Counted from the first letter of the stretch, positions 16,011-25,772 are shown. The stretch is DNA of 64,000 nt from Panacagrimonas perspica (GCF_004364935.1 NZ_SOBT01000008.1:124001-188000); one strand, 5' to 3'. The notes: a model not told the origin generated them from the letters alone. Translations and numbers: made by a program.

Positions 16011-18581
16011 CTGGCGGGCGTCGGTCTGCTGATGTTGGCCTCGTTTTGCGCGCACGCCGAGCAGTACAAGAGCGAGGTGCGCGAAGTCGCGGCGCCGCCC
16101 GAGCAGACGAAGTCGCAGGATCCCGCGACGCTGCTCAAGTCCACGACCGACCCCTACGCGCGCGCGATGCTGCTGCGTGACCTCGCGGCGAGCGCCGTCG
16201 AGAAGAAGGACTACAAGGAAGCGCAGCGATTGCTGCAGGAAGCGGTGAAGCTCGGCGCGCTGTCGGGGCCGGCCGCGGAGATGATGAAGAAGGATCTTGC
16301 GTCGCTGACCTTGGCGACGGGCGACATCAAGCAGCAGGTGCCTCAGCTCGAAGCGCTGGTGAAGTCCGGTAGCGCAACGCCCGAGATCTTCGTGGCTCTC
16401 GGCGCGGCTTATCTGGAAAACAAACGCTACAAGGAGGCCGTGCCGCTGCTGCAGAAAGGCATCGCAGCCACGCCCAAGCCAGATCCGACCTGGCGCAAGG
16501 CGCTGGTCGCGGCGCTGATCGGAGCGGGGCAGGAGGCCGACGCGGCCAAATTGCTCGAACAGCAGTTGCGCGGAAATTCGGCGCAGCGCGAGGCTTGGCT
16601 GCAGCTGGCGGCGCTGTACCTGAAGGCGGGCAACAAGGAGCGCGCGCAGGCCACGATGGAGATCGCGAGCCGTCTGGGCTATCTGTCCAGCGCTGAAGAT
16701 CGCCTGCGCCTGGTCACGCTGACCGGACAGATCGGCGCGCCGTTCGAGGCGGGTTCGGTGCTGCAGGGCTGGCTGCAGGGCGGCCAGCTGCCGAAGAATG
16801 TCGACAACCAGAAACTGCTCGCCGCGCTGTGGGTTCGAGCGCGCGAACCCAAGCTCGCGCTGGTCGTGCTCAACGACCTGGTTGTCGTGCGTCCGTCGCG
16901 TGAGCTGTACGAGCAGATGGCGCAGCTTCACCTCGAACGCGAGGACTACCCGCGCGCCGCGCAAGCGCTGAGCCAGGCGCTGCAGCTCGGCGGGAAGAAC
17001 GGTCCGCTGTTGATGAGCCTGGGGATGGCGCGCTACCAGCTGGCGGACATCGACGGCGCGCTCGGCGCGTTCCGCGATGCGGGGCAGTTCGCACCGCAGA
17101 AGAAGCTGGCGTCGGACTGGATCACCTATCTCGAATCCGGACGCGCGCGCGAGCAGGCGCTGGCATCGGCCGCACAGGCCGCGCGGCGCGAAGCCGACGA
17201 TGTGGCCTTGAGCCATCGCCTGCTCGGGCCCGGCGTGAACCTGCCGGCGAACGACGCCGCCGTCGTCGCATCGGCCGGCGTGACCCGTGGCACCGTGGCC
17301 TCCGCGCGCAGCGCGAGCGGCGAACTGACGCCCATCGGCGCCGAGCGCGACGGCAATGCCGCGGGTTCGATACCGCCGTGGACCGGCGGACTGACGCCTT
17401 CGCAGTGGCCCGCCGGCTTCACCAAGGGCCAGCGGCTGATCGATCCGTATCCGTCGGATCGGCCGCAGTTCACGATTACCGCCGCCAACCTGGGCGAGTA
17501 CAAGCCGCTGTTGTCGATCGGGCATCAGCAACTGCTGGCGCGCTATCCGGGCTATCGACTGCCGGTGTACGTCACGCGCCGCGGCGTGGCCTATCCGCAG
17601 GCGATCTACGACGCGAGCCAGGCCAATCTCGGTCGCGCCAAGCTCACCGGCTCGGATGCACTGACGGGCGCCAAGCTCGGCGTGCCGTTCCCCAAGCCGC
17701 AGTCCGGCGTCGAAGTGATGTGGAATCACCGCACGCGCTATCGCGGCAATACCGCCGAGGCGCGCAGCCGCCAGTACGTCATCGGTGCCGACGGCAAGCA
17801 GACGCTGGACGTGCGCCTCGACGAGCGCGTGTTCTTCCGATACGGCAACACCGCGGATCCGGTGGACATCAGCGCGCAGAACATCCTGCTGTACTACCTG
17901 CTGCGCTTCACCGGCGTGGGCATCAACAACTTCGTGGCGCTGGCGCACGAGACGGCGAATTCCGAGAAGGACGCGCGCGCGATCTGGGTCGGGCCGCCGG
18001 GAACGGGCAAGCTGTTCCGCGTACCGCCGGTGGGCTACGACCAGCCGTTCCCGGCCACCGACGGCATGTACTTCGTCGACATGATCGACATGTACAACGG
18101 CGCGTTCGATCGCTACGTGTGGAAGCTCGTCGGCAAGCGCGAGCTCTATCTGCCGTACAACGGCTATCGGCTTTCGGACGGCAGCCGCAGCTACGCGAGC
18201 CTGCTGACGCCGAAGTTCTTCAACCCGGAGGCCACGCGTTACGAGCTGCATCGCGTATGGGTCGTCGAGGCCACCGAACGCGGCGGCAAGAAGCACAGCT
18301 TCGGACAGCGCGTGTTCTATGTCGACGAGGATTCGTGGAACGTCGTGCTGGTCGAGAACTACGACCGCGCGGGGAAGCTGTGGCGGTTTCAGGAAGGGCA
18401 TCTGATTCCGCTGTACGACGTGCTGGCCGCCAACTGTCTGCCGGTGATCACCTACGACCTGCAGGATGGCCGCTACTTCGCGAGCCGCCTGGTGGGACAG
18501 GAGACGCCGACGCGCTACGACGTGCCGATGAAGAAGTCGGAGTTCAATCCGGCGGCGGTCGAGGCGCAGTACCTGCGCTAG
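15975..18581 (+). CDS. TPR-DUF1329 fusion protein of the TonB operon
   Basis: About 868 residues from TTG 15975; an in-frame GTG at 15885 inside tonB would add 30. The signal peptide core is GVGLLMLASFCAHA. An N-terminal array of TPR-like helices covers roughly residues 30-410. The C-terminal half is a complete DUF1329 domain: it begins at LTPIGAERDGNAAGSIPPWTGG (in outline) and contains WNHxxRxRG, RKLPNA-equivalent FRVPPVGYDQP, FDRYVWKLVGKRE and ELHRVWVVEAT. A TPR protein normally ends this operon type, while DUF1329 is normally a separate outer-membrane-associated LolB-like protein near RND transporters. The fusion suggests lipid or hydrophobic-ligand handling linked to TonB. Confidence 0.82.
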   Translation: MCDRGPGLRPGYLAGVGLLMLASFCAHAEQYKSEVREVAAPPEQTKSQDPATLLKSTTDPYARAMLLRDLAASAVEKKDYKEAQRLLQEAVKLGALSGPAAEMMKKDLASLTLATGDIKQQVPQLEALVKSGSATPEIFVALGAAYLENKRYKEAVPLLQKGIAATPKPDPTWRKALVAALIGAGQEADAAKLLEQQLRGNSAQREAWLQLAALYLKAGNKERAQATMEIASRLGYLSSAEDRLRLVTLTGQIGAPFEAGSVLQGWLQGGQLPKNVDNQKLLAALWVRAREPKLALVVLNDLVVVRPSRELYEQMAQLHLEREDYPRAAQALSQALQLGGKNGPLLMSLGMARYQLADIDGALGAFRDAGQFAPQKKLASDWITYLESGRAREQALASAAQAARREADDVALSHRLLGPGVNLPANDAAVVASAGVTRGTVASARSASGELTPIGAERDGNAAGSIPPWTGGLTPSQWPAGFTKGQRLIDPYPSDRPQFTITAANLGEYKPLLSIGHQQLLARYPGYRLPVYVTRRGVAYPQAIYDASQANLGRAKLTGSDALTGAKLGVPFPKPQSGVEVMWNHRTRYRGNTAEARSRQYVIGADGKQTLDVRLDERVFFRYGNTADPVDISAQNILLYYLLRFTGVGINNFVALAHETANSEKDARAIWVGPPGTGKLFRVPPVGYDQPFPATDGMYFVDMIDMYNGAFDRYVWKLVGKRELYLPYNGYRLSDGSRSYASLLTPKFFNPEATRYELHRVWVVEATERGGKKHSFGQRVFYVDEDSWNVVLVENYDRAGKLWRFQEGHLIPLYDVLAANCLPVITYDLQDGRYFASRLVGQETPTRYDVPMKKSEFNPAAVEAQYLR

Positions 18582-18592
18582 CGAAAATCCGT

Positions 18593-18676
18593 GTAGCCCG
18601 GGTTAAACCCGGGGATCTCTCGAATACCAAGCGTCATCCCGCTCTTTGGCTTCGCGAAATTCAACGCCCGGGTTAC
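18593..18676. repeat. GTAGCCCGG palindromic element, copy 4 (variant right half)
   Basis: Left arm GTAGCCCGGGTTAAACCCGG. The right half is the variant type CTCTTTGGCTTCGCGAAATTC ending CCCGGGTTAC. Between the convergent TPR-DUF1329 and GGDEF genes. Confidence 0.8.
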
Positions 18677-18684
18677 GGGTGAAT

Positions 18685-19980
18685 TCAGGCCGCGGGCGGG
18701 GAGCCGCCACCCACGAGCTGCAACGAGGGTCGCACCTTGTTGTCGGCCCATTCGCGGACGCAGTCGCGCTGGTCGTGCTTGGCGCGGTAGAGCGCGACAT
18801 CGGCCTGGCCGACCATCGCTTCCATCGTGACCGAATCCAGCGGCGTGGCGGTGGCCACGCCCATGCTCACGGTGATGCGTACCTTGCCGGGAATGTGCAG
18901 GGCCTTCACGGCTTCGCGCAGATCCTCGGCGCGCGACAGGGCGCTTGCGCGATTGGTGTCGTAGAGGAAGATTGCAAACTCCTCGCCGCCGAGGCGGCCG
19001 GCCAGATCGAGCGGTCGCCGCGCGTGTTCCAACACGATGTTCGCGACCTGGCGCAGGCACTCGTCACCCGCAAGGTGTCCGTAGACGTCGTTGAAGCGCT
19101 TGAAGTAGTCGATGTCCACGCCCAGCACCGCGACGTTTCGACCTTCGCGGCGCGCCTGGCGAATCAGCTTGTCGCCGCGCGAATAGAACGTGCGGTGGTT
19201 GTAGGCGCCGGTGAGGGGGTCGCGCTCCGACATCGACTGCAGCAGTTGCTCGCGCAACCAGGCCACGCGCTGCGTGCGCTCCTGCAGATGGCAACCGATG
19301 CTGCTGAGGATCGCGACGCTGGTGATGAAGAACGTGAAGTCGAAGACTTCGAGCGAACTGCGCTGCAAGGTCATCATCAGCATCGGCGCCGTGCTGACCG
19401 CCAGCAGTGCCAGCACGTTGGCCTCCGACCACACCAGTCCGAGCAGGAAGAAGTCGTAGAGCAGCTGGATGATCAGGAATTCCAGCGGGATGTCGGCGCC
19501 CCGGTGGGCGGCCATGGCGCTGAGCAGCAGCATGCCGGTGGTGTGGAACAGCGCGCCGATGCGCGCGACGATCAGCGTGTAGCGCCAGGATTCGCGCAGG
19601 AACGTCGCGATGAAGAGGGCCAGGTTTCCCGGCACCGCGAACGCCACCATGAGGCCCCAGACCTGGGGATCAGAAAATTTTCGCGCGGTGAAGAAGTCGT
19701 GGGTGAAGTAGCCCGTGTACAGCAGCATCCCGATGATCATCGCCAGGCGCTGCAGGGTCACCACCGATTCCGCGCGATGCCGCAGGAAGGCGGGTTCCAG
19801 ATTGCCCGTGAAGGCCAGCGACAACCTCCGGGGCACGCTTCCGCGCCCGCTGTCCAGCCGGTCCAGTTCGGCTTGAACGCCGTTGGGCTCGAGCGTGTTA
19901 TCGGCGAGGAAATCGTGTCGCATGTACTCGATCGCACAAGAACTGTGCCGCTGTTTCCAGGAAAGGGTGAACGGGATCAC
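18685..19980 (-). CDS. Membrane diguanylate cyclase (GGDEF)
   Basis: 431 residues from GTG 19980; an internal ATG at residue 20 (19923) is an alternative. About six hydrophobic helices (77-225) form a membrane sensor region. The GGDEF domain follows (about 250-410): active-site GGEEF at 331-335, DIDYFKRFND (289-298) for metal and GTP, and an inhibitory site RPLD (322-325) exactly five residues before GGEEF. It should make c-di-GMP and be inhibited by its product. c-di-GMP links naturally to type IV pili encoded in the same window, which is inference. Confidence 0.92.
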   Translation of the reverse strand: MIPFTLSWKQRHSSCAIEYMRHDFLADNTLEPNGVQAELDRLDSGRGSVPRRLSLAFTGNLEPAFLRHRAESVVTLQRLAMIIGMLLYTGYFTHDFFTARKFSDPQVWGLMVAFAVPGNLALFIATFLRESWRYTLIVARIGALFHTTGMLLLSAMAAHRGADIPLEFLIIQLLYDFFLLGLVWSEANVLALLAVSTAPMLMMTLQRSSLEVFDFTFFITSVAILSSIGCHLQERTQRVAWLREQLLQSMSERDPLTGAYNHRTFYSRGDKLIRQARREGRNVAVLGVDIDYFKRFNDVYGHLAGDECLRQVANIVLEHARRPLDLAGRLGGEEFAIFLYDTNRASALSRAEDLREAVKALHIPGKVRITVSMGVATATPLDSVTMEAMVGQADVALYRAKHDQRDCVREWADNKVRPSLQLVGGGSPPAA

Positions 19981-20366
19981 AGGTCACGTTTCGGCCGTAT
20001 CGAACACCCGCTGCGTGCCCGCGCAGCGCCTTCGGTCGGGGCCGACAAGCCGCTGATCTGTTGATCATAGATGACAGTATTGTCGGGTAAAGAAATTGAT
20101 GGGGCCGCGCGCGGATGGATCTGTGCCCGTGTCCCGGCGTCGGGCCCATGGCGGTTCGGGGAAGGGCCGGCGCCGGCGCCGGGAAACCGCCGTGATCGAT
20201 GCGACCCTCGACGTGACAATCGTGGTCTATTTTGGACCATTCGAGCCCGAATTCGGGCGAAACGCAATGATCGAAGGATCAGTGCCCTTGTTCGGACCGT
20301 GATTTGCCGGCCTCTGCTGCAGATCGCACGAGGGCGAACCCTTAGGAGCAGACCCTGGTGGTGCGC
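19981..20366. other. intergenic region, no gene seen
   Basis: 386 bp between two minus-strand units. Besides the promoter at 20064-20091 it holds a perfect 14-bp palindrome GCCCGAATTCGGGC (20245-20258), downstream of the ABC exporter operon but without a T-run. No open frame with coding character was found. Confidence 0.6.
20064..20091 (-). promoter_or_regulatory. candidate promoter of the GGDEF gene with embedded palindrome
   Basis: On the minus strand TTTACC (-35), a 16-bp spacer, TATGAT (-10). The spacer contains GACA-N4-TGTC, a small inverted repeat. It sits about 85 bp before the start codon, in an AT-rich patch. Confidence 0.4.
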
Positions 20367-21557
20367 TCAGCCCGCCCGGAGGGCTTCGGCGACCGGCATG
20401 CGCGCAGCGCGCAGCGCAGGAAACAGCCCACCGAAAAGCCCGATGACGGCCGCCCAGACGATGCCCTGGACCAGCAGGGCCGGCGTCACGCGAAAATCGA
20501 ACGCGACCTGGCTGAAAGTCTGACCGTTGAGTGTCGAGATCGTGTAGCCGTTGAACAGCACGAACGCGATCAGGGCGCCGAGAATGCCTCCGGCCAGCGC
20601 CAGCACGATCGCCTCGAGCATGATCGAGACCACCACCGGCGCGGCACCGAATCCAAGCGCACGCAGCGTCGCGATCTCGACGCTGCGCGTCGACACCGCG
20701 GCGTACATCGTGTTCAGCGCGCCGAACAGCGCACCGATCGCCATGACCACGGCAACGAAGTAGCCCAGTCCGTTGATCAGGTTCGACAGCATCTTCGAGC
20801 GCGACGCGTAGTACTTCGGCTCGGACAGCACGTCCACCGTCATCGACGGATCCTTGGTCAGGAAATCCTTGAACGGCTGCAGCTGGCTCTCCGATTCGAG
20901 CTGCGCGATCACCGAGGTCGGCGCGCCGCGATTGGCCGCCGACATGATCGCCTCGGCATCGGTCCAGATCTCCGACTCGTGCACGTTGCCGCCGGACTCG
21001 AAGATGCCCACGACCTTCCAGCCGTCGCCGCGCACCGCCACGCTGCCGCCGATCGTCAGCCCCTCGAACTCGGCCGCCGCGCCGCGGCCGGCGATGATCT
21101 CGCGCATGCCGGAATTGAACATCCGGCCCTCGACGATGCGCACCTCGGGGCGCACAGCCAGCACGTTGGGCTGAGTGCCTCGAACCACCACGTTGGTCGG
21201 ATCGGTGGCGCCGCGCCGCGGCAGGCTGGTCAGCATGAAGACTTCCGCGGCTGCGATCGGCTTGCCGTCCGCGTCCTTGCGGATGCCTGGCGCCTGTTCG
21301 ATGGTCGGCACCTGGCTGCGGTAGATCACGCTGGAGAGTTCGTCGTTGGCGCCGCCCCGCAGGACCAGCACGCGATCGGCACGCCCGGTCGACGAGAGCG
21401 TCGCGCGAAAACCCTCGGCCATCGCGAGCAAGGCCACCAGCACGCCGACCACGCCGGCGATGCCGATGACGATCACCATCGACGGTCCCAGGCGCGACGG
21501 CACGGTGCGCAGATTCAGGGCGGTGACGGCGGTCACCTGGGCAAAGGCGCTGGCCAT
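20367..21557 (-). CDS. ABC exporter permease, FtsX/MacB type (second)
   Basis: 396 residues. One membrane helix near 25-47, a large periplasmic domain (about 50-265), then three helices in the FtsX part (about 280-390), ending FPALRAARMPVAEALRAG. This is the classic MacB-like 1+3 topology. ATG at 21557 (MASAFAQ) lies 14 nt after the preceding permease stop. It pairs with the other permease of the operon as a heterodimer. The substrate is unknown; no TolC gene is near. Confidence 0.88.
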   Translation of the reverse strand: MASAFAQVTAVTALNLRTVPSRLGPSMVIVIGIAGVVGVLVALLAMAEGFRATLSSTGRADRVLVLRGGANDELSSVIYRSQVPTIEQAPGIRKDADGKPIAAAEVFMLTSLPRRGATDPTNVVVRGTQPNVLAVRPEVRIVEGRMFNSGMREIIAGRGAAAEFEGLTIGGSVAVRGDGWKVVGIFESGGNVHESEIWTDAEAIMSAANRGAPTSVIAQLESESQLQPFKDFLTKDPSMTVDVLSEPKYYASRSKMLSNLINGLGYFVAVVMAIGALFGALNTMYAAVSTRSVEIATLRALGFGAAPVVVSIMLEAIVLALAGGILGALIAFVLFNGYTISTLNGQTFSQVAFDFRVTPALLVQGIVWAAVIGLFGGLFPALRAARMPVAEALRAG

Positions 21558-21571
21558 GGCGGATTCTCGGC

Positions 21572-22723
21572 TCAGTGGCCCGACAGGGCGTTGACGATGT
21601 TCAGCCGCATTGCGCGCAGCGACGGAATCGCGCCGACCACCAGCGCAAGAACGATGGCCGCGCCGAGCGCGAGCGTCCAGACGCCGAGGTTGACCTCGAG
21701 CCCCGGCAGGAAGGGCTTCAGGAATCCCGATGCGAACGTCGACAACAGCACGCCGATCACGGCGGCGATCAGGCACAGCAGCGCCGACTCCGCCAGCACC
21801 AGCGCCAGCACGCCGCCATCGCGAAAGCCGATCGTCTTGAGCACGGCGAGCTCGGGCACGCGTTCGCGCACCGACTGCATCATCGTGTTGCCGGTGATGA
21901 TGATCAGGCTGAAGAACGAGGCGCCGATGATCGATGCGATCAGGAACTGGATGTCGCCGAACTGCTTGATGAAGGCGGCGTTGAAGGCCTTGTCGGTTTC
22001 GGTCAGCGTTTCCTTCGGCGAGTTCGCGAACAGCTTGTCGATCGAACGGCCGACCGTTTCAGCCTCGGCCGGATTGGCGACCTTGACGTTGTACCAGCCC
22101 ACGGTGCCCTGGCCGAACGCGCGCGCCTCGTCGAAGTAATCCCATCGGAAGACCATGAAGTCCTCCTGGCCCTTCATCGTCTCGTCGCGTGCGTCCATGA
22201 CGCCGACGAGCTGGAATTCCCAGGCGTTGCTGCCGCCCTTCTTCGGCCAGATCGTGGCCTGGATCGGAATCGTGTCGCCGATCTTCCAGCCGAACTTCTC
22301 CATCAATCCGCGACCGACGATGCAGCTCGTGCGCTCGCGCTTGAACGTCGCGACCTGATCGTCCGCGACGACGAACTCGGGATAGACGTCGTAATAGGTC
22401 TCCTGATCGACCGGCATGATCGGGAAGAAATTCGCCTCGCTCTGATACCGCCCGCCGAACCACGTCGCATGCGAGACCTTGTCCACGCCGGGCACCGAGC
22501 GGATCTGCTGGTAGTGGCCGTAGGGCAGGATTTCGGTGAACGAATACTTGCCGTGCGTGATCAGGCGGTCGGCGCCCGACATCTCCACGCCCTGGTTGAA
22601 AGCGACGTTTACCGCCTGCAGCAGGCCGAACAGCAGGAAGGCCACGACGATCGACAGCATCGTGAAGATCGTTCTCGGCTTGCGGCGCCACAACGTGGCC
22701 CACAGCAGCGGAAAGAATTTCAT
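21572..22723 (-). CDS. ABC exporter permease, FtsX/MacB type (first)
   Basis: 383 residues. N-terminal helix at 17-40 (TIFTMLSIVVAFLLFGLLQ), periplasmic MacB_PCD domain (about 45-255), three C-terminal helices, and the end SLRAMRLNIVNALSGH typical of MacB permeases. 13 nt after the ATPase gene. Together with the HlyD-like protein, ATPase and second permease it makes a DevBCA/MacAB-like exporter for a lipid, peptide or small molecule. Confidence 0.88.
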   Translation of the reverse strand: MKFFPLLWATLWRRKPRTIFTMLSIVVAFLLFGLLQAVNVAFNQGVEMSGADRLITHGKYSFTEILPYGHYQQIRSVPGVDKVSHATWFGGRYQSEANFFPIMPVDQETYYDVYPEFVVADDQVATFKRERTSCIVGRGLMEKFGWKIGDTIPIQATIWPKKGGSNAWEFQLVGVMDARDETMKGQEDFMVFRWDYFDEARAFGQGTVGWYNVKVANPAEAETVGRSIDKLFANSPKETLTETDKAFNAAFIKQFGDIQFLIASIIGASFFSLIIITGNTMMQSVRERVPELAVLKTIGFRDGGVLALVLAESALLCLIAAVIGVLLSTFASGFLKPFLPGLEVNLGVWTLALGAAIVLALVVGAIPSLRAMRLNIVNALSGH

Positions 22724-22736
22724 CGGCGTGTTTCGC

Positions 22737-23429
22737 TCATGCCTGCGCGCCTGCTTCGATCAGCCGGCCCTTGTCCATGTGCAGCTGATGGCCGGCGTAT
22801 TCGGCAGCGCGCGGATCGTGAGTGACCATGATCAGGGTCTTGCCGTGTTCGCGATTCAGCGTCTGCAGCAGCCCGAGCACTTCGTCGGCGGTCTTGCGAT
22901 CGAGATCGCCGGTGGGTTCGTCGCAGACCAGCAAGGTCGGATCGGCGACGAGCGCGCGGGCGATGGCGACGCGCTGCGCCTGGCCGCCGGAAAGCTCGGA
23001 CGGCTTGTGCTTGGCGCGATCCTCGAGCCCCACCACGGTCAGTGCGATCTGCACGCGGCGCGCTCGCTCGGACTTCGAAAGGTGGGTCAGCAGCAGCGGC
23101 AGCTCCACGTTCTGGGCGGCGGTGAGCACGGGCAGCAGGTTGTAGAACTGGAAGACGAAGCCGACGTTGCGCGCGCGCCACTGCGCGAGACGTCCACCGG
23201 ACAAGGTGTCGATGCGCTGGCCGGACACGGTGATCGTGCCGGCGCTGGGCTGATCGAGCCCGCCGATCAGATTGAGCAGCGTGGTCTTGCCGGAACCCGA
23301 AGGTCCCATCAGTGCAAGGAAGTCGCCCTGTTCGATGTTCAGCGAAAGCTCGTGCAGGACTTCGATCTTCTCCTTGCCGCGCACGTAGTGCTTCGAGATC
23401 CGGTCCAGCGCGATCAGCGTTTCAGCCAT
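22737..23429 (-). CDS. ABC exporter ATPase, LolD/MacB type
   Basis: 230 residues. Walker A GPSGSGKT, signature LSGGQAQR, Walker [13 protein letters not shown], switch His in [10 protein letters not shown]. The DEPTGDLD form places it with LolD/MacB/FtsE ATPases. ATG 23429 lies 5 nt after the HlyD-like gene stop; longer extensions upstream in this frame are antisense-like and not homologous. Confidence 0.93.
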   Translation of the reverse strand: MAETLIALDRISKHYVRGKEKIEVLHELSLNIEQGDFLALMGPSGSGKTTLLNLIGGLDQPSAGTITVSGQRIDTLSGGRLAQWRARNVGFVFQFYNLLPVLTAAQNVELPLLLTHLSKSERARRVQIALTVVGLEDRAKHKPSELSGGQAQRVAIARALVADPTLLVCDEPTGDLDRKTADEVLGLLQTLNREHGKTLIMVTHDPRAAEYAGHQLHMDKGRLIEAGAQA

Positions 23430-23434
23430 GCTCA

Positions 23435-24670
23435 CTACTCCTTGGTCTTGACCGCGACCCTCGCGCCATCGGCGAGCTTCGCGAAATCGCCGATCACCAG
23501 CGTCTCGCCGCCGGACAGGCCGGCCGTCACCTCGATGTCGTTGCCGCGGGTGTCGCCCAGCGTCACCGCGCGCCGCTCGGCGGTCTCTCCGCGCAGCATG
23601 AAGACGACCGCCTCCTGGGCCCCGCGGTTCACCGCCGATTTGTCGACCAGCACGATCGGACGCGCCGGCTTGCCGCTGTCGTCGGCTTTCTCGGCCATGA
23701 AGCTGACGCGCGCGCCCATGTCGGGCAGCACGCGGGGATCTTTCACCTTCAGCGCGATGCGGACTTTCACGGTGGCCTTGCTGCGATCGGCCGTCGGGAT
23801 CACGGCGATGACTTCGGACGGGATCTTCCAGTCCGGATAGGCATTGAGCGTGCTCTGAGCCTCCTGGCCGGCATGCACGCGATTGATGAAGTTCTCGTTG
23901 ACGTCGACTTCGACTTCCAGCGATTCCATGTCGACCAGCGTGCCGATCCCGGTGCGGGTGCCGTCGCCGCCGGCGGACAGCGGCGAGATCATCTCGCCGG
24001 GCTGCGCGTTCTTCACGGTGATCACGCCGGCGAACGGGGCGCGCACGATCGTGTCGTCGAGTTCCTGCTGCTGCACGGAGACGCTGCGTTCGGAGACGGT
24101 GACGTTGCGGCGCGTGCTCTCCAGACGTGCGCGCAGCGAGTCGGCATTGGCCTGTGCGTTGTCGAGCGCCGACTGGCTGAGCAGCTGACGCCCCGCCAGC
24201 TCCTTCGTGCGCTTGAGATTGCGGTCGGCCTCGACGAGTTGCACCTGCACTTCGGTGAGCTGCGCCTTCGAGGCTTCCATCTGCGAACGCGACAGCTCCA
24301 GTTGCGCGCGCAGATTCGAATCGTCGATGCGCGCCAGCACCTGGCCCTGCTCCACGCGAGTGCCTTCCTCGATCATCAGCTCGACGACCTTGCCGGTGAC
24401 CTTCGACGAAACCGTGGCGCGGCGGCGTGCGACGACATAGCCCGACGCATCGAGCACCGAACCGGCACCGGCAGCGCCCGAACCCTGAGCGCGGGCCGTC
24501 GTCGTCGTGACGGGGATGGCCGGGTCCGGGCGCAGGAACCATCCACCGAGGCCCACGAGCAATGCGATCACCACGACGATCGCGACGAGGCGGCCTTTTC
24601 CGGAAGACGGTTCCTCGAGCGGGCCGCGGTCGATCTTGAGGCTGCCGAGCAGCGCCGACTTGTCTTGCAT
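23435..24670 (-). CDS. HlyD-family periplasmic adaptor of the ABC exporter
   Basis: 411 residues. Cytoplasmic tail, single membrane helix (27-46), then lipoyl half (SGYVVARRRATVSSKVTGKV), an alpha-helical hairpin of coiled coil (about 110-205), second lipoyl half (VRAPFAGVI) and beta-barrel. It bridges the inner membrane exporter to an outer membrane channel. First gene of the four-gene operon. Confidence 0.9.
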   Translation of the reverse strand: MQDKSALLGSLKIDRGPLEEPSSGKGRLVAIVVVIALLVGLGGWFLRPDPAIPVTTTTARAQGSGAAGAGSVLDASGYVVARRRATVSSKVTGKVVELMIEEGTRVEQGQVLARIDDSNLRAQLELSRSQMEASKAQLTEVQVQLVEADRNLKRTKELAGRQLLSQSALDNAQANADSLRARLESTRRNVTVSERSVSVQQQELDDTIVRAPFAGVITVKNAQPGEMISPLSAGGDGTRTGIGTLVDMESLEVEVDVNENFINRVHAGQEAQSTLNAYPDWKIPSEVIAVIPTADRSKATVKVRIALKVKDPRVLPDMGARVSFMAEKADDSGKPARPIVLVDKSAVNRGAQEAVVFMLRGETAERRAVTLGDTRGNDIEVTAGLSGGETLVIGDFAKLADGARVAVKTKE

Positions 24671-24750
24671 CGAAACGTTTCGGAAAGAAAGTCTGGCTAG
24701 CTTGGCAGCTTCAGGTGGGCTTTCCCAATGCGCCGCAATCCCGTGGCCCC

Positions 24751-24817
24751 GTAGCCCGGGCGAAGCCCGGGGTCGCGCGCCATCTGCGAGGGGACCCCCC
24801 GGCTTCGCCCGGGCTAC
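24751..24817. repeat. GTAGCCCGG palindromic element, copy 5
   Basis: Core GAAGC/GCTTC. Lies between the lipoprotein stop (10 bp away) and the start of the exporter operon, both on the minus strand. Confidence 0.85.
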
Positions 24818-24826
24818 GTCTGTTGC

Positions 24827-25693
24827 TCAGGTATCGAAGTCGACGCGCACGCTTTCGCCGGTTTCGAGCTTCACATTGGCGCCCTCGAAGAAGTCGATGT
24901 CCTCGTCCTCCGACGGCAGGCGGCCGTTCTCGAACTGGCCCTCGCAGGTGAATGCGAGCGTGTAGTCGCCGGGCGGAAGATAGTCGAGCAGATAGCTGCC
25001 GGCCGCTCCGGTACCGCGGCGTACGATGGGTGCCGTGGCGTAGGGCTCCACGCCCGCGCCGTCGCGCTCATCCGGTTCGATGTCGCGTCCGGCGAACGCA
25101 TAGACCAAGGCCGTGCCCGTACGGCAGGCGGCGTCGGAGAATCGTGAGGCCGGGATATTGCCGCTCACGCTCGAGGCGTCGCCGACCTCCATCACGCGGA
25201 TCAGCGGGTCCAGCGTGAAGCCGGCCTCGTCCTCCTTTTCGGAAAGCGACAGCACCAGGTCGAGTGCGACGACCAGCGATGTCGTCTTGTCGTCGTCCTT
25301 GTCGATGTTGAAGGACACCGGCGAGAACAGCACGGTGGCCGTACCGGCCTCGATCGCTTCGTCCGGCCGTCCCGGGCGGGTGACTTCGCCCAAGTCGTCG
25401 TCGTCCGCCAGCAGCAGCTTGAAACCGTCGTAGCGACCGCCGTCGATCTTGCTGTCGGACAGCAGGTCTTCTGGAACCGGATCGACCGTCGAGTCCACCA
25501 GGTACACGCCGGTGGAGCTGCGCGTCAGCTTGTCGGTGTTGCCGTCGGTCTTGCGCAGCTCCACGCCTTCGAGCCGCAGCGTGACCTTGGCGTCCTCGTC
25601 GGCCAGCGGCGTGGCGACGAGATCGACGTTGAACGAAGGCTCGCAGCCGGCGAGCAGGACGGCGAGGGCGGCAAGGGCGATTCGTAGGCGCAT
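24827..25693 (-). CDS. Acidic lipoprotein, DUF4382-like
   Basis: 288 residues from ATG 25693. The lipobox LLAGC (15-19 region) marks a lipoprotein; no Asp at +2, so outer membrane sorting is likely. The protein is very acidic, with Asp-rich runs (ADDDDLG, DKDDDKTT). Pattern LRLEGVELRK...GVYLVDSTVD...YDGFKLLL resembles DUF4382 surface lipoproteins, and the C-terminal part looks like a carboxypeptidase-regulatory beta sandwich (GSYLLDYLPPGDYTLAF). The function is unknown. It stands alone between two palindromic elements. Confidence 0.75.
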   Translation of the reverse strand: MRLRIALAALAVLLAGCEPSFNVDLVATPLADEDAKVTLRLEGVELRKTDGNTDKLTRSSTGVYLVDSTVDPVPEDLLSDSKIDGGRYDGFKLLLADDDDLGEVTRPGRPDEAIEAGTATVLFSPVSFNIDKDDDKTTSLVVALDLVLSLSEKEDEAGFTLDPLIRVMEVGDASSVSGNIPASRFSDAACRTGTALVYAFAGRDIEPDERDGAGVEPYATAPIVRRGTGAAGSYLLDYLPPGDYTLAFTCEGQFENGRLPSEDEDIDFFEGANVKLETGESVRVDFDT

Positions 25694-25772
25694 GCGGGGG
25701 AGTGTGGCAGTCGGACGACTCAATTCAAATGGTGGAGCAGCGGTCGGAAAAGGGCGGCCGAGACCGCGGCCC

